A stretch of DNA of 8,841 nucleotides from Candidatus Auribacterota bacterium (GTDB lineage Bacteria > Auribacterota > JAFGBW01 > JAFGJP01), in assembly GCA_016929035.1 (NCBI GenBank), contig JAFGJP010000065.1, positions 1 through 8,841 of the forward strand. Reading direction: 5' to 3'. Under the pieces are notes generated by a model. The model saw only the letters and a list, made by a program, of their open reading frames with translations. It was not told where the DNA came from and searched no databases. Made by a program: the position numbers and the translations under genes. Shown one piece after another: positions 1-5,947 of this stretch. Numbering within the stretch: the stretch's first letter is position 1; every line of letters begins with the position of its first letter.

Positions 1-1884
1 ACGAATTATGATTTTATCACGTGGCATAAATCACGAATAACTATTGATGACGCCAACCAGGGTGAATTATACGTCATCAACGAAAACAGCCAGATAACAA
101 CACAGACATTTACGAATGTTGTCAGCAGCGAAAGGATCATGCTCGGTCAGCGCTATGACCAGAGCCTCACGAACCAGAATTACGACGAAGACTGGGACTG
201 GATCTTTGCCAGGCAGTATACAGCCAACCCGCCGGGAACAACGCTGGAAGAAGAAGAAAGCGCCATAAAAAAACTTGTTTTTTCAACTCCCGGCCAAACC
301 CTGGTTCAGAACCAGTCTTCGACTCTCATTACGGTCGAGACGCGCGATGTTGACGGCAACCGCGTGGCCGTAACGACAGATCACCAGATACGCCTGGATT
401 CTTCGTCATCAGGCGGCCGATTTGCTCCTTCTTCTGCCTCTGAAAACTGGAGCTCCGGCAATTCCATTACATTGACTATCCCGGCCGGCCAGTATTCGGT
501 GTCTTTCTATTATAAAGATTCCCAAGTCGGAAGACCTGTTCTGACAGCCAGCGAATACCCGTCCATGGGCTGGACAGACGCGATGCTGCAGTTTGTCATC
601 ATCAGCAGCGTGAGCCATTTTGCCATAGAAGTCACAACGCCTCAGACAGCAGGAGTACCCTTTGATATAACAATCACGGCAAAAGATGCTGACGGAAACA
701 AAGCAACGACTTACACCGGCACCGCGCTTCTGACTGCAAACTACGTCACCCCTGCAACAGGAACGTTTCTTTTGACTCCTTCAAGCGTTTCTGGATTCGA
801 GGAAGGCGTGGCTACGGTCACATGCCAGTACAATGACTGCGGCACCATCACCATCACGGCTGTTGACCAGCAGGATAAATCAAAAACAGGGACAAGCATC
901 GACATCTTTTTTGTTCCATTTGTCTTTACCATTCAGGCTGAAAACCAGCAGACAGTCAACGCTCCTTTCACGCTGAACATCACGGCCCTGAACGCTGAGT
1001 CTGCAGTCACCCCCAACTACGCAGGGCCTGCCGGCATATCGTTCACTAACATCTCTCCTGCTTCCGTGCAGGGAAGCCTTATCACTCCTGATACGGTGAC
1101 GGAATTCAGCGACGGCATTGCATCAATGACAAATATGACTTACAACCGCTGGGGAGAGATCAAGCTAGCGGTTTTTGATAAGACCGATCCATCAAAAACA
1201 GGAGAAACAGAAAACATCCTGTTCCTGCCTCAGGATTTCCTTATTACGGTCAATGATGCGCCTCCTTCAAGGCTCTTTTTTTATATCAGCGAACAGTTCC
1301 AGATCGTTGTCACGGCAAGAGATTTTAATGGAAGCGTCATTTCCAACTACCAGGGAACCATCGATTTTGAAGATGTGGACTATGTGAACGTGCCGTCTCC
1401 ATATACCTTTGTTTCGCAGGACGAGGGCCAGCATGTTTTCCTGCTTTTCTGCAGTGAGGAGCAGGAATTTCTCCTTCAGGTGCATGATACAAATCACCCA
1501 GATATATCCGGCATCAGCAATACTATTCCCTGCAAGTATGGGAAAATCATCATCCATTCAGCAGACGGACCTGTAGGAACGATTGAAATCCCAATATCCA
1601 TAGTCGATTCAGCCGGAGATATCATCACGTCAGACAGTTCAACGCAATTCAAGGTCACTCTGACAGAAGGCATAGCGAATAACACGGCATCAGCCACAGG
1701 CACAGCTGCATACATTACAATCAATCAGGGAAAATCAATGATCTCCGTAACAGACACGGAAGCAGAAATCGTCACCATCACACCAGAATCCCTGCCTGAA
1801 CTCGCTACCCAGGACGGCGAAGCGACATTCGGCACAATAGGAGCAAGAGGCGTGCGTATACTCTTCTGGAGAGAGAAAGACTGA
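1..1884 (+). CDS. Secreted multi-domain Ig-like/beta-sandwich protein, 5'-truncated
   Basis: The frame is open from base 1, so the ATG at 139 is internal and the N-terminus lies outside the window; 627 residues are visible, ending at TGA 1882-1884. Residues 1-73 look like the end of a DUF2341 or ConA/LamG-like domain: a segment ending in DWDWIFARQY (64-73) before a Pro/Glu-rich linker is typical of such proteins. About five beta-sandwich domains follow, starting near residues 90, 204, 307, 411 and 514. The first has the SFYYKD strand seen in many environmental repeat proteins; the next two share the pattern 'PF-I-ITA-(D)-Y-G' and end in TDPSKTG/DKSKTG-like strands. Each is about 100 residues, like Ig/invasin/filamin-type modules. 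The protein is probably secreted or surface-attached, in adhesion or polymer binding; that is inference. No PEP-CTERM, LPXTG or type IX sorting tail is visible; it ends RILFWREKD. Family is clear, exact role is not. Confidence 0.85.
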   Translation, partial: TNYDFITWHKSRITIDDANQGELYVINENSQITTQTFTNVVSSERIMLGQRYDQSLTNQNYDEDWDWIFARQYTANPPGTTLEEEESAIKKLVFSTPGQTLVQNQSSTLITVETRDVDGNRVAVTTDHQIRLDSSSSGGRFAPSSASENWSSGNSITLTIPAGQYSVSFYYKDSQVGRPVLTASEYPSMGWTDAMLQFVIISSVSHFAIEVTTPQTAGVPFDITITAKDADGNKATTYTGTALLTANYVTPATGTFLLTPSSVSGFEEGVATVTCQYNDCGTITITAVDQQDKSKTGTSIDIFFVPFVFTIQAENQQTVNAPFTLNITALNAESAVTPNYAGPAGISFTNISPASVQGSLITPDTVTEFSDGIASMTNMTYNRWGEIKLAVFDKTDPSKTGETENILFLPQDFLITVNDAPPSRLFFYISEQFQIVVTARDFNGSVISNYQGTIDFEDVDYVNVPSPYTFVSQDEGQHVFLLFCSEEQEFLLQVHDTNHPDISGISNTIPCKYGKIIIHSADGPVGTIEIPISIVDSAGDIITSDSSTQFKVTLTEGIANNTASATGTAAYITINQGKSMISVTDTEAEIVTITPESLPELATQDGEATFGTIGARGVRILFWREKD

Positions 1885-1919
1885 AAGACCGTGGGAAGCA
1901 GGACGAAGGATGTGGGACG
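1885..1919. repeat. Heptamer array, NNGGACG type, five units
   Basis: Five consecutive 7-bp units begin at 1885 (AAGACCG), 1892 (TGGGAAG), 1899 (CAGGACG), 1906 (AAGGATG) and 1913 (TGGGACG). The first unit starts on the base right after the TGA of the upstream gene. The same unit types recur at 5269-5282, 7395-7429 and 8781-8801. Confidence 0.8.
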
Positions 1920-1933
1920 TTAGGCTTAGCCAG

Positions 1934-1954
1934 TGGTGAGTTGTGCGTAGTGCG
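1934..1954. repeat. Heptamer array, TNGTGNG type
   Basis: Three 7-bp units, TGGTGAG (1934), TTGTGCG (1941) and TAGTGCG (1948), followed by TAAAAAA. It resembles 5237-5257, where TAGTGGG, TAATGGG and TCGTGAG are followed by TAAAAGA. Confidence 0.65.
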
Positions 1955-1967
1955 TAAAAAACAACTC

Positions 1968-1999
1968 GATACAAGATACAGGATGCAAGATACACGATA
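1968..1999. repeat. Heptamer array, GATACAA type
   Basis: Four 7-bp units starting at 1968, 1975, 1982 and 1989 (GATACAA, GATACAG, GATGCAA, GATACAC) plus a partial GATA at 1996. Six of seven positions vary little, making this one of the best-preserved arrays in the window. Confidence 0.8.
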
Positions 2000-2010
2000 A
2001 AAAAAGAGAT

Positions 2011-2059
2011 AAAATTCCAAATTCTAAATTTAAAACTCAAAACTACAAACTCAAAACAA
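2011..2059. repeat. Heptamer array, A-rich AAAACTC type, seven units
   Basis: Seven consecutive 7-bp units start at 2011, 2018, 2025, 2032, 2039, 2046 and 2053. Examples are CAAATTC, AAAACTC, AAAACTA and CAAACTC. The A-rich face lies on the plus strand; the array at 2293-2348 looks like the same class in the opposite orientation. Confidence 0.75.
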
Positions 2060-2087
2060 AATAAGCTTTGCTATGCTTCACAGTTAA

Positions 2088-2115
2088 TAGTCAATGGTCG
2101 ATAGTCGATAGTTCA
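2088..2115. repeat. Heptamer array, TAGTCGA type, four units
   Basis: Units TAGTCAA (2088), TGGTCGA (2095), TAGTCGA (2102) and TAGTTCA (2109), followed by AGGAG. The array at 5094-5121 has the same four-unit structure and the same 3' flank: 28 of 34 bases match between 2087-2120 and 5093-5126. Confidence 0.8.
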
Positions 2116-2147
2116 AGGAGTCTTCGACGATATTTAAGCTTCGCCAT

Positions 2148-2190
2148 TTGTGCGTTATGCGTCATACTGCTTACTACTTACCACTCACTG
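2148..2190. repeat. Heptamer arrays, TTGTGCG and CTTACTA types
   Basis: TTGTGCG (2148) and TTATGCG (2155) are followed, after a phase shift, by CTTACTA (2170), CTTACCA (2177) and CTCACTG (2184). The 14-mer at 2168-2181 recurs exactly at 5363-5376, and twelve of its bases recur at 7519-7530. Confidence 0.7.
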
Positions 2191-2207
2191 CTTTTCTCTG
2201 CGCCCTA

Positions 2208-2223
2208 CTTCGACTATGCTCAG
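2208..2223 (+). repeat. Copy of the CTTCGACTTCGCTCAG repeat core
   Basis: Matches 14 of 16 bases of the core at 8363-8378. The next bases include TCTGTGGTGAA (2230-2240), the tail seen at the end of the 9-bp array at 4177-4224. Related, longer and more palindromic copies lie at 3998-4039 and 4111-4147. Confidence 0.55.
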
Positions 2224-2292
2224 TACAGGTCTGTGGTGAAATTTTATGATCCTCCAGCGGAGCGTTCCTTAACTTTAGCGCATTTTAGGCGC

Positions 2293-2348
2293 TTTTCATT
2301 TTTAACTTTTTATTTTTCAAATTTCACACTTCAAACTTCAAATTTCTT
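2293..2348. repeat. Heptamer array, T-rich, eight units
   Basis: Eight consecutive 7-bp units start at 2293 and every 7 bases to 2342. They include TTTTCAA (2314), ATTTCAC (2321) and a perfect pair of ACTTCAA (2328, 2335). On the minus strand the units read like TTGAAGT and TTGAAAA. ATTTCTT (2342) recurs as a unit at 7498. Confidence 0.75.
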
Positions 2349-2387
2349 TCAACATTACTTATTACCGCTTACGGCTGACTTTTTCTC

Positions 2388-2416
2388 TTGTCATACGGCC
2401 ATAAAATCAAGACAAT
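2388..2416 (+). promoter_or_regulatory. Candidate sigma70-type promoter for the DUF1846 gene
   Basis: TTGTCA (2388-2393, 5 of 6 to consensus) is separated by 17 bases from GACAAT (2411-2416, 4 of 6). It would give a leader of about 22 bases ending in the RBS at 2427. It lies just past the end of the repeat-filled gap. This is a consensus match only. Confidence 0.4.
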
Positions 2417-2426
2417 AGAGTGTTTC

Positions 2427-2433
2427 AAGGAGG
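2427..2433 (+). promoter_or_regulatory. RBS that fixes the DUF1846 start
   Basis: AAGGAGG lies 11 bases before ATG 2445. It supports that ATG over the upstream in-frame TTG at 2388, which would add 19 residues not typical of the family. Confidence 0.75.
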
Positions 2434-2444
2434 ACAAAGCCGTC

Positions 2445-3962
2445 ATGCTTGACAAAACAGGTTTTGACAATGAAAAGTACCTTAAAGAACAAACATCCTC
2501 TATTCTTAAAAGAGTAAACGGCAACAACAGCAAGCTCTATCTCGAGTTCGGCGGGAAACTCCTCTACGACTACCATGCTGCAAGAGTCCTCCCCGGGTTT
2601 GATCCGAACGTGAAGATGCAGCTTCTCCAAAAGCTGAGAAGCAAGACTGACGTCATTCTCTGCATCTATGCAGGCGACATCGAAAGAAAAAAGCTCCGTG
2701 CCGACTTCGGCATCACTTATGACTCTGACGCTTTGAAAACGATCGATGATCTCTCCGACTGGGGCGTAGACGTGATGACGGTTGTCATCACCCGCTATGA
2801 AGGACAGCCCTCTGCCACGGCCTTTAAGAATAAACTGGAAAGACGGGGCGTGAGGGTCTATACGCATAAATTCACAAAAGGGTACCCTACAGACGTGGAC
2901 ACCATCGTCAGCGAAGAGGGCTACGGGGCAAACGAGTACATTGAAACAAATCACCCTATCATTATCGTGACAGGCCCAGGTCCCGGAAGCGGCAAGCTTG
3001 CCACCTGCCTTTCGCAGCTCTACCATGAGCACAAACGAGGCATTAACGCGAGCTACGCCAAGTTTGAGACATTCCCCATCTGGAACCTCCCGCTCAAGCA
3101 TGAGGTGAACGCAGCCTATGAAGCGGCAACAGCTGATCTGGGCGACGTGAACCTTATCGACCACTTTCATCTTGAAGCCTACAACGAAAAAGCTGTTAAC
3201 TATAACCGCGATATCGAGGCGTTTCCCCTTTTGAAACGCATCATCGAAAGAATCACCGGAAAACCTTCTTTTTACAAGTCGCCGACCGATATGGGCGTCA
3301 ACCGGGCGGGCTTTGGGATCACAGACGACAATGTCGTAAGACAGGCCGCCGCGCAGGAGATCATAAGGAGATATTTCCGCTACGCCTGCGAATACGCCAT
3401 GGGTTTTGTCGAAAGAGAAACCGTACAGGAGATCGAGCTCCTCATGGAGGAGCTGCATGTGAGCATCGAAGACAGAAGCGTGGTCCTTCCGGCGAGACGC
3501 GCAGCAGAAGAAGCGAAAGCAGACGGCAAGGGAAGAGAGGGCATTTACTGCGGCGCTGCTCTTGAGCTGAAAGACGGTACCATCATCACAGGCAGAAACT
3601 CTCCCCTGATGCATGCGGCTTCAAGCCTTATTCTTAACGCTGTGAAGCATCTCGCGGAAATCCCTGACAAAATACCACTGCTCCCAAACAGCGTCATCGA
3701 TACGCTGAGCCACTTCAAAAAAGATGTTCTAAAAGGAAAGGAGCTCAGCCTTGACCTTGAAGAAACGCTCATTGCGCTCAGCATCAGTTCAGCCCTCAAC
3801 CCGGCCGCGCAGATAGCTGTTGAAAAACTGAAACATCTCGGCAACTGCGAAGTCCACATGACGCATATCCCCACTCCAGGCGATGCGGCGGGCCTCAGGA
3901 AGCTGGAAGTGAACCTGACAAGCGACCCCGAGTTCTCATCACGAAGTTTATTTATTGTTTAG
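2445..3962 (+). CDS. DUF1846 / UPF0371 family protein
   Basis: Encodes 505 residues, the usual size for this family (about 490-510). The start MLDKTGFDNEKYLKEQ matches the family's N-terminus (G-FD-EKYL). Other family hallmarks are LEFGGKLLYDYHAARVLPGF (33-52), the glycine-rich loop GPGPGSGK (177-184), SPTDMGVNRAGFGI (279-292) and CGAALELKDGTIITGRNSPLMH (369-390). The C-terminal domain ends with a segment near 473-495 of the type THxxxPxDxxxLRKLxxNLTxxPxF. The family is conserved and structurally characterised but has no proven function; old annotations as an ATP-dependent peptidase lack support. The glycine loop resembles a P-loop, so nucleotide binding is possible, as inference. It is probably cytoplasmic: no signal peptide or membrane segment. 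It stands alone between repeat-filled gaps with no evident operon partner. Confidence 0.93.
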   Translation: MLDKTGFDNEKYLKEQTSSILKRVNGNNSKLYLEFGGKLLYDYHAARVLPGFDPNVKMQLLQKLRSKTDVILCIYAGDIERKKLRADFGITYDSDALKTIDDLSDWGVDVMTVVITRYEGQPSATAFKNKLERRGVRVYTHKFTKGYPTDVDTIVSEEGYGANEYIETNHPIIIVTGPGPGSGKLATCLSQLYHEHKRGINASYAKFETFPIWNLPLKHEVNAAYEAATADLGDVNLIDHFHLEAYNEKAVNYNRDIEAFPLLKRIIERITGKPSFYKSPTDMGVNRAGFGITDDNVVRQAAAQEIIRRYFRYACEYAMGFVERETVQEIELLMEELHVSIEDRSVVLPARRAAEEAKADGKGREGIYCGAALELKDGTIITGRNSPLMHAASSLILNAVKHLAEIPDKIPLLPNSVIDTLSHFKKDVLKGKELSLDLEETLIALSISSALNPAAQIAVEKLKHLGNCEVHMTHIPTPGDAAGLRKLEVNLTSDPEFSSRSLFIV

Positions 3963-3997
3963 AAACAGTATATCGTGGCTCGTGAATCGTTTAAGGT

Positions 3998-4039
3998 CCT
4001 TCGAACAGAGTTTACCCTGAGTTTATCGAAGGGCTCAGG
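3998..4039 (+). repeat. Palindromic (REP-like) repeat, double inverted repeat
   Basis: Two overlapping inverted repeats: CCTTCGA (3998-4004) pairs with TCGAAGG (4026-4032), and CCTGAG (4016-4021) pairs with CTCAGG (4034-4039). The arms interlock, so only one stem can form at a time. The sequence shares the CTTCGA...CTCAG words of the 8362-8379 core. Confidence 0.7.
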
Positions 4040-4110
4040 ATAAATAGTGCTGCGCACGAATAATTATAAGAAAGTTAGCCGCTAAGAACGCGCCTGTCCT
4101 GCTTGTAGTG

Positions 4111-4147
4111 AGCTTGTCGAACTGAGCGAGTGAAATGAGTCGAAGGG
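4111..4147 (-). repeat. Palindromic (REP-like) repeat, reverse orientation
   Basis: On the minus strand it reads CCCTTCGACTCATTTCACTC then GCTCAGTTCGACAAGCT. It has the same CTTCGACT and GCTCAG words as 8362-8379, split by an eight-base insert, and carries an extra TTCGACAAGC arm. Repeats of this form are widespread in environmental bacterial genomes. Confidence 0.7.
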
Positions 4148-4176
4148 AAGAACACAAAGAGATTCGCACGGAGTGT

Positions 4177-4224
4177 GAAAAAACCCCTTTTCTCTGTGTT
4201 CTCTGTGAACTCTGTGGTGAATAT
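4177..4224 (+). repeat. 48-bp repeat, copy 1, with 9-bp tandem units
   Basis: Identical to 5308-5355 at 43 of 48 bases, in direct orientation. Its core is three 9-bp units, TTCTCTGTG (4190), TTCTCTGTG (4199) and AACTCTGTG (4208), followed by GTGAATAT. The copies flank the lipoprotein gene. Confidence 0.85.
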
Positions 4225-4258
4225 ATATATATTTGTGCACAGCACTCCTTAAATTATC

Positions 4259-4263
4259 GAGGA
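4259..4263 (+). promoter_or_regulatory. RBS that fixes the lipoprotein start
   Basis: GAGGA sits five bases before ATG 4269. No RBS-like sequence precedes the alternative in-frame ATG at 4287, nor TTG 4233. Confidence 0.7.
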
Positions 4264-4268
4264 AAAAC

Positions 4269-5078
4269 ATGTTAGAATATCCTTTCATGAAAATTAAGTT
4301 CATTTTCATTTTTGTTCTGATATCTGTGTTTCTGGCAGGATGCGTGACAACAGGCACAAAAGACCTGCCAGAATCAGAAACCACCCAGGCCTTTATCGGC
4401 CCTCCTGATGTCTTTCAAGATAAAAGCGTAGGAGTCTATATCATTTATCAGCACGCCAAAATCGAGGGAGGACATCATGAAGGCCTCATGCAGGTCAAAC
4501 AGCCTTGGATATTCGGTATGTCAAAAGAGCAAAAAGACTTCCTTTACGGCCAGGCCGGCGAGTTTGCTTCCCATGCGTTTACTAATGAACTGGGAAGGCA
4601 GGGCATAAACGTCACTCCTCTCAAAGAGTGGAGCGAAAAACTCTTTAAAAAACACGATTACCTTGTTACTGCCAGGATTGAAAAAATCATTCTGAACACT
4701 TTTGGAAGAGGAACCGTAGAGGGATTTGGCTCTGCCGGCGATTACTGGGAAGCCAGAATCTTCTTTTCTGATATAACGGTCAAAGAAACACATGCTGAAA
4801 AAATTCTTTTTCATGGCAATACGGAAACCTATGCTAAACTCAAGCCCTGCCCTGTCAAGCTTGACTGGACTTTCCTGTCACTGGTCAATCGAAGCCTGAA
4901 TTCATCCCTTCAGATGCAGGAAATGCAGGAGGCAAAAACAGCCCTGCAGGCTTTGTCAAAAGGCAAAGCCTATCTGAAAAACTGGGAAGCTTCTTATTCC
5001 ATAGAAGGATACCAGATGACCCCCATGGAAGTGGCTGCCAGAAAAGCAGCCTGCGAACTGATAGGAAAACTCCGCTAA
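4269..5078 (+). CDS. Lipoprotein of unknown function
   Basis: Encodes 269 residues. A hydrophobic stretch (9-21) leads to the lipobox L22-A23-G24-C25, so the mature protein should be lipidated at Cys25; Val at +2 (not Asp) suggests outer-membrane sorting if the E. coli rule applies. ATG 4269 has the RBS; ATG 4287 would give a more typical short signal peptide starting MKIKF. The mature part alternates strands and helices: a strand VGVYII (54-59), a helix near 95-110, strands DYLVTARIEKI (130-140) and YWEARIFFSDITV (159-171), and a C-terminal amphipathic helix (252-269). This recalls small outer-membrane lipoproteins such as the YajG group, but I cannot assign a family. It is monocistronic, flanked by direct copies of a 48-bp repeat, and converges on the DUF2157 operon. 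Confidence 0.85.
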   Translation: MLEYPFMKIKFIFIFVLISVFLAGCVTTGTKDLPESETTQAFIGPPDVFQDKSVGVYIIYQHAKIEGGHHEGLMQVKQPWIFGMSKEQKDFLYGQAGEFASHAFTNELGRQGINVTPLKEWSEKLFKKHDYLVTARIEKIILNTFGRGTVEGFGSAGDYWEARIFFSDITVKETHAEKILFHGNTETYAKLKPCPVKLDWTFLSLVNRSLNSSLQMQEMQEAKTALQALSKGKAYLKNWEASYSIEGYQMTPMEVAARKAACELIGKLR

Positions 5079-5093
5079 TCGCTTTGCGGTCGT

Positions 5094-5121
5094 TAGTCGA
5101 TGGTTGATGGTCGTTGGTTCA
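5094..5121. repeat. Heptamer array, TAGTCGA type, second copy
   Basis: Units TAGTCGA (5094), TGGTTGA (5101), TGGTCGT (5108) and TGGTTCA (5115), followed by AGGAG as in the copy at 2088-2115. Less regular, similar sequence (GGTCGTT, 5087) starts closer to the lipoprotein stop at 5078. Confidence 0.8.
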
Positions 5122-5139
5122 AGGAGCGCCACCCCCTGC

Positions 5140-5158
5140 AGTTTTGCTTCGCAAAACT
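5140..5158. repeat. Perfect 8-bp hairpin with 3-base loop
   Basis: AGTTTTGC (5140-5147), TTC loop, GCAAAACT (5151-5158). It lies 61 bases past the lipoprotein stop. No T-run follows on either strand, so it does not fit an intrinsic terminator; it may instead be another repeat copy or an RNA-end stabilising stem. Confidence 0.6.
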
Positions 5159-5236
5159 AACGCTGGGGACTAAAAGCGCGCAGATGATTGTAAGTTTAAG
5201 CTAAAAATCCACACAAATAAACACGGATAAAAGCAG

Positions 5237-5282
5237 TAGTGGGTAATGGGTCGTGAGTAAAAGAACAGTGGGACGCAGGAAG
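5237..5282. repeat. Heptamer arrays, TAGTGGG and TGGGACG types
   Basis: TAGTGGG (5237), TAATGGG (5244) and TCGTGAG (5251) are followed by TAAAAGA, then TGGGACG (5269) and CAGGAAG (5276). The same two unit types neighbour each other, in the other order, at 1885-1954. Confidence 0.65.
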
Positions 5283-5307
5283 TCCACCTTGCTCGGAAAA
5301 AGGACGA

Positions 5308-5355
5308 GAAAAAATCCCTTTTCTCCGTGTTCTCTGTGCTCTCTGAGGTGAATAT
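5308..5355 (+). repeat. 48-bp repeat, copy 2, with 9-bp tandem units
   Basis: Matches 43 of 48 bases of 4177-4224. Units are TTCTCCGTG (5321), TTCTCTGTG (5330) and CTCTCTGAG (5339), followed by GTGAATAT. Confidence 0.85.
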
Positions 5356-5364
5356 TTCTTTCTG

Positions 5365-5378
5365 CTTACTACTTACTG
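5365..5378. repeat. Heptamer pair, CTTACTA type, overlapping a stop codon
   Basis: CTTACTA (5365) and CTTACTG (5372). Read on the minus strand, the first unit supplies the TAG stop (5371-5369) of the GDYXXLXY gene and the second its last two sense codons. Confidence 0.7.
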
Positions 5379-5947
5379 ACTCTTTGCCGCTTCTTTTCTT
5401 CTTCGAGGAATTGTCCTATGGGTTTATTCTGGATGTATAATTCTTCCAGGACAGCAAAGCCGCATTTCACGCGGATCGTAATAAAAGCGTCTCTCCGATC
5501 GCCCCTGGTGAACTTGAGGTATAAAGCTTCTGTTACCGGAGCGTCTTCTTCGTTCATATAGTAGCGGTCAAAGGGCAGGTCAAGATGAATTCCGCTTTGT
5601 GTGTTGTAGCGAATCCGTGTCTTGATATAGTCGCCACTTTCCGGCTTTTCATGAATAAGGTCGATTATCTTGGCAAACCCGTCTTCATCCTCTTTCAAAA
5701 CCGCGTAGACTTTTTCGCCTCTATGATATTCACCGGTCCTATTGACCTGAACGATCCCCTCCTCGAGATTGAGCGCGACATAGCGTCCTCGGAAAGCATC
5801 ATAGGGATCGACCGGAGCGGTTTTGAACTTATACTGTTTTCCGTTTTTCAAAGTCATCTCCCGACGGACAATCATGGAAAGAGGCACAGCTATCTGGATG
5901 ATAGCCAGGACAAGAAAACAAATAAAAATTATTTTTGTTTTTTTCAT
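5369..5947 (-). CDS. GDYXXLXY-domain protein
   Basis: Encodes 192 residues. One N-terminal membrane segment (about 6-27) leaves the rest outside the cytoplasm. The family motif lies at D47-P-Y-D-A-F-R-G54-R-Y56-V-A-L59-N-L61; here the eponymous GDYxxLxY reads GRYVALNL, keeping G, Y and L but not the Asp or last Tyr. The C-terminal half carries the family's second conserved part, GFAVLEELYIQNKPI (163-177). The family is encoded next to DUF2157 membrane proteins, as here: its ATG overlaps the DUF2157 stop by four bases (5944-5947), implying translational coupling. GAAAGG on the minus strand (5959-5954) gives an RBS six bases from the start. Function is unknown; a partner of the DUF2157 protein in the envelope is the likely inference. 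Confidence 0.9.
   Translation of the reverse strand: MKKTKIIFICFLVLAIIQIAVPLSMIVRREMTLKNGKQYKFKTAPVDPYDAFRGRYVALNLEEGIVQVNRTGEYHRGEKVYAVLKEDEDGFAKIIDLIHEKPESGDYIKTRIRYNTQSGIHLDLPFDRYYMNEEDAPVTEALYLKFTRGDRRDAFITIRVKCGFAVLEELYIQNKPIGQFLEEEKKRQRVSK

Larger units (their letters stand above)
1885..2387. other. Gene-free interval made of degenerate tandem repeats
   Basis: This 503-base gap holds at least seven separate blocks of degenerate 7-bp tandem repeats and one copy of a palindromic repeat core, listed individually below. I see no coding gene, RNA gene or convincing terminator. A weak 5-bp hairpin, AGCGC at 2277-2281 and GCGCT at 2289-2293, is followed by T-rich sequence; it is too short to call a terminator. 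Plus-strand frames stay open across parts of the gap only because the repeats happen to lack stops. Confidence 0.8.
3963..4268. other. Repeat-filled gap between the DUF1846 and lipoprotein genes
   Basis: This 306-base gap holds two palindromic repeats (3998-4039, 4111-4147), a 9-bp array (4177-4224) and an (AT)6 run at 4221-4232, then the lipoprotein leader. TTAGCCGCTAAG at 4076-4087 resembles dispersed repeat words but I cannot match it to another copy here. I see no terminator for the DUF1846 gene and no strong promoter; the AT run could supply a -10 region, but no fitting -35 was found. Confidence 0.65.

Noticed and set aside
1735..2040. Minus-strand frame of 101 codons
   Set aside because: Half is antisense to the surface-protein gene and half is translated repeats; no RBS and no family resemblance.
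2277..2299. Intrinsic terminator before the DUF1846 gene
   Set aside because: Only a 5-bp stem; the following T-rich stretch is a heptamer array interrupted by other bases.
1885..2348. CRISPR array
   Set aside because: Units are 7 bp, directly adjacent and degenerate, with no spacers of constant length and no cas genes nearby.
2068..2418. Plus-strand reading frame of 116 codons
   Set aside because: It runs entirely through heptamer arrays and the CTTCGACTATGCTCAG repeat and has no RBS. Repeat-derived, a likely source of false annotation.
2391..3614. Long minus-strand frame of 407 codons
   Set aside because: Fully antisense to the DUF1846 gene, which has strong family matches and an RBS; the opposite frame stays open through codon bias.
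4082..4384. Minus-strand frame of 100 codons containing HRVHREHRE
   Set aside because: The His-Arg segment is the reverse translation of the TTCTCTGTG nonamer array and a palindromic repeat; the N-terminal part is antisense to the lipoprotein signal peptide.
5140..5158. Intrinsic terminator after the lipoprotein gene
   Set aside because: The stem is perfect but no T-run follows on either strand.
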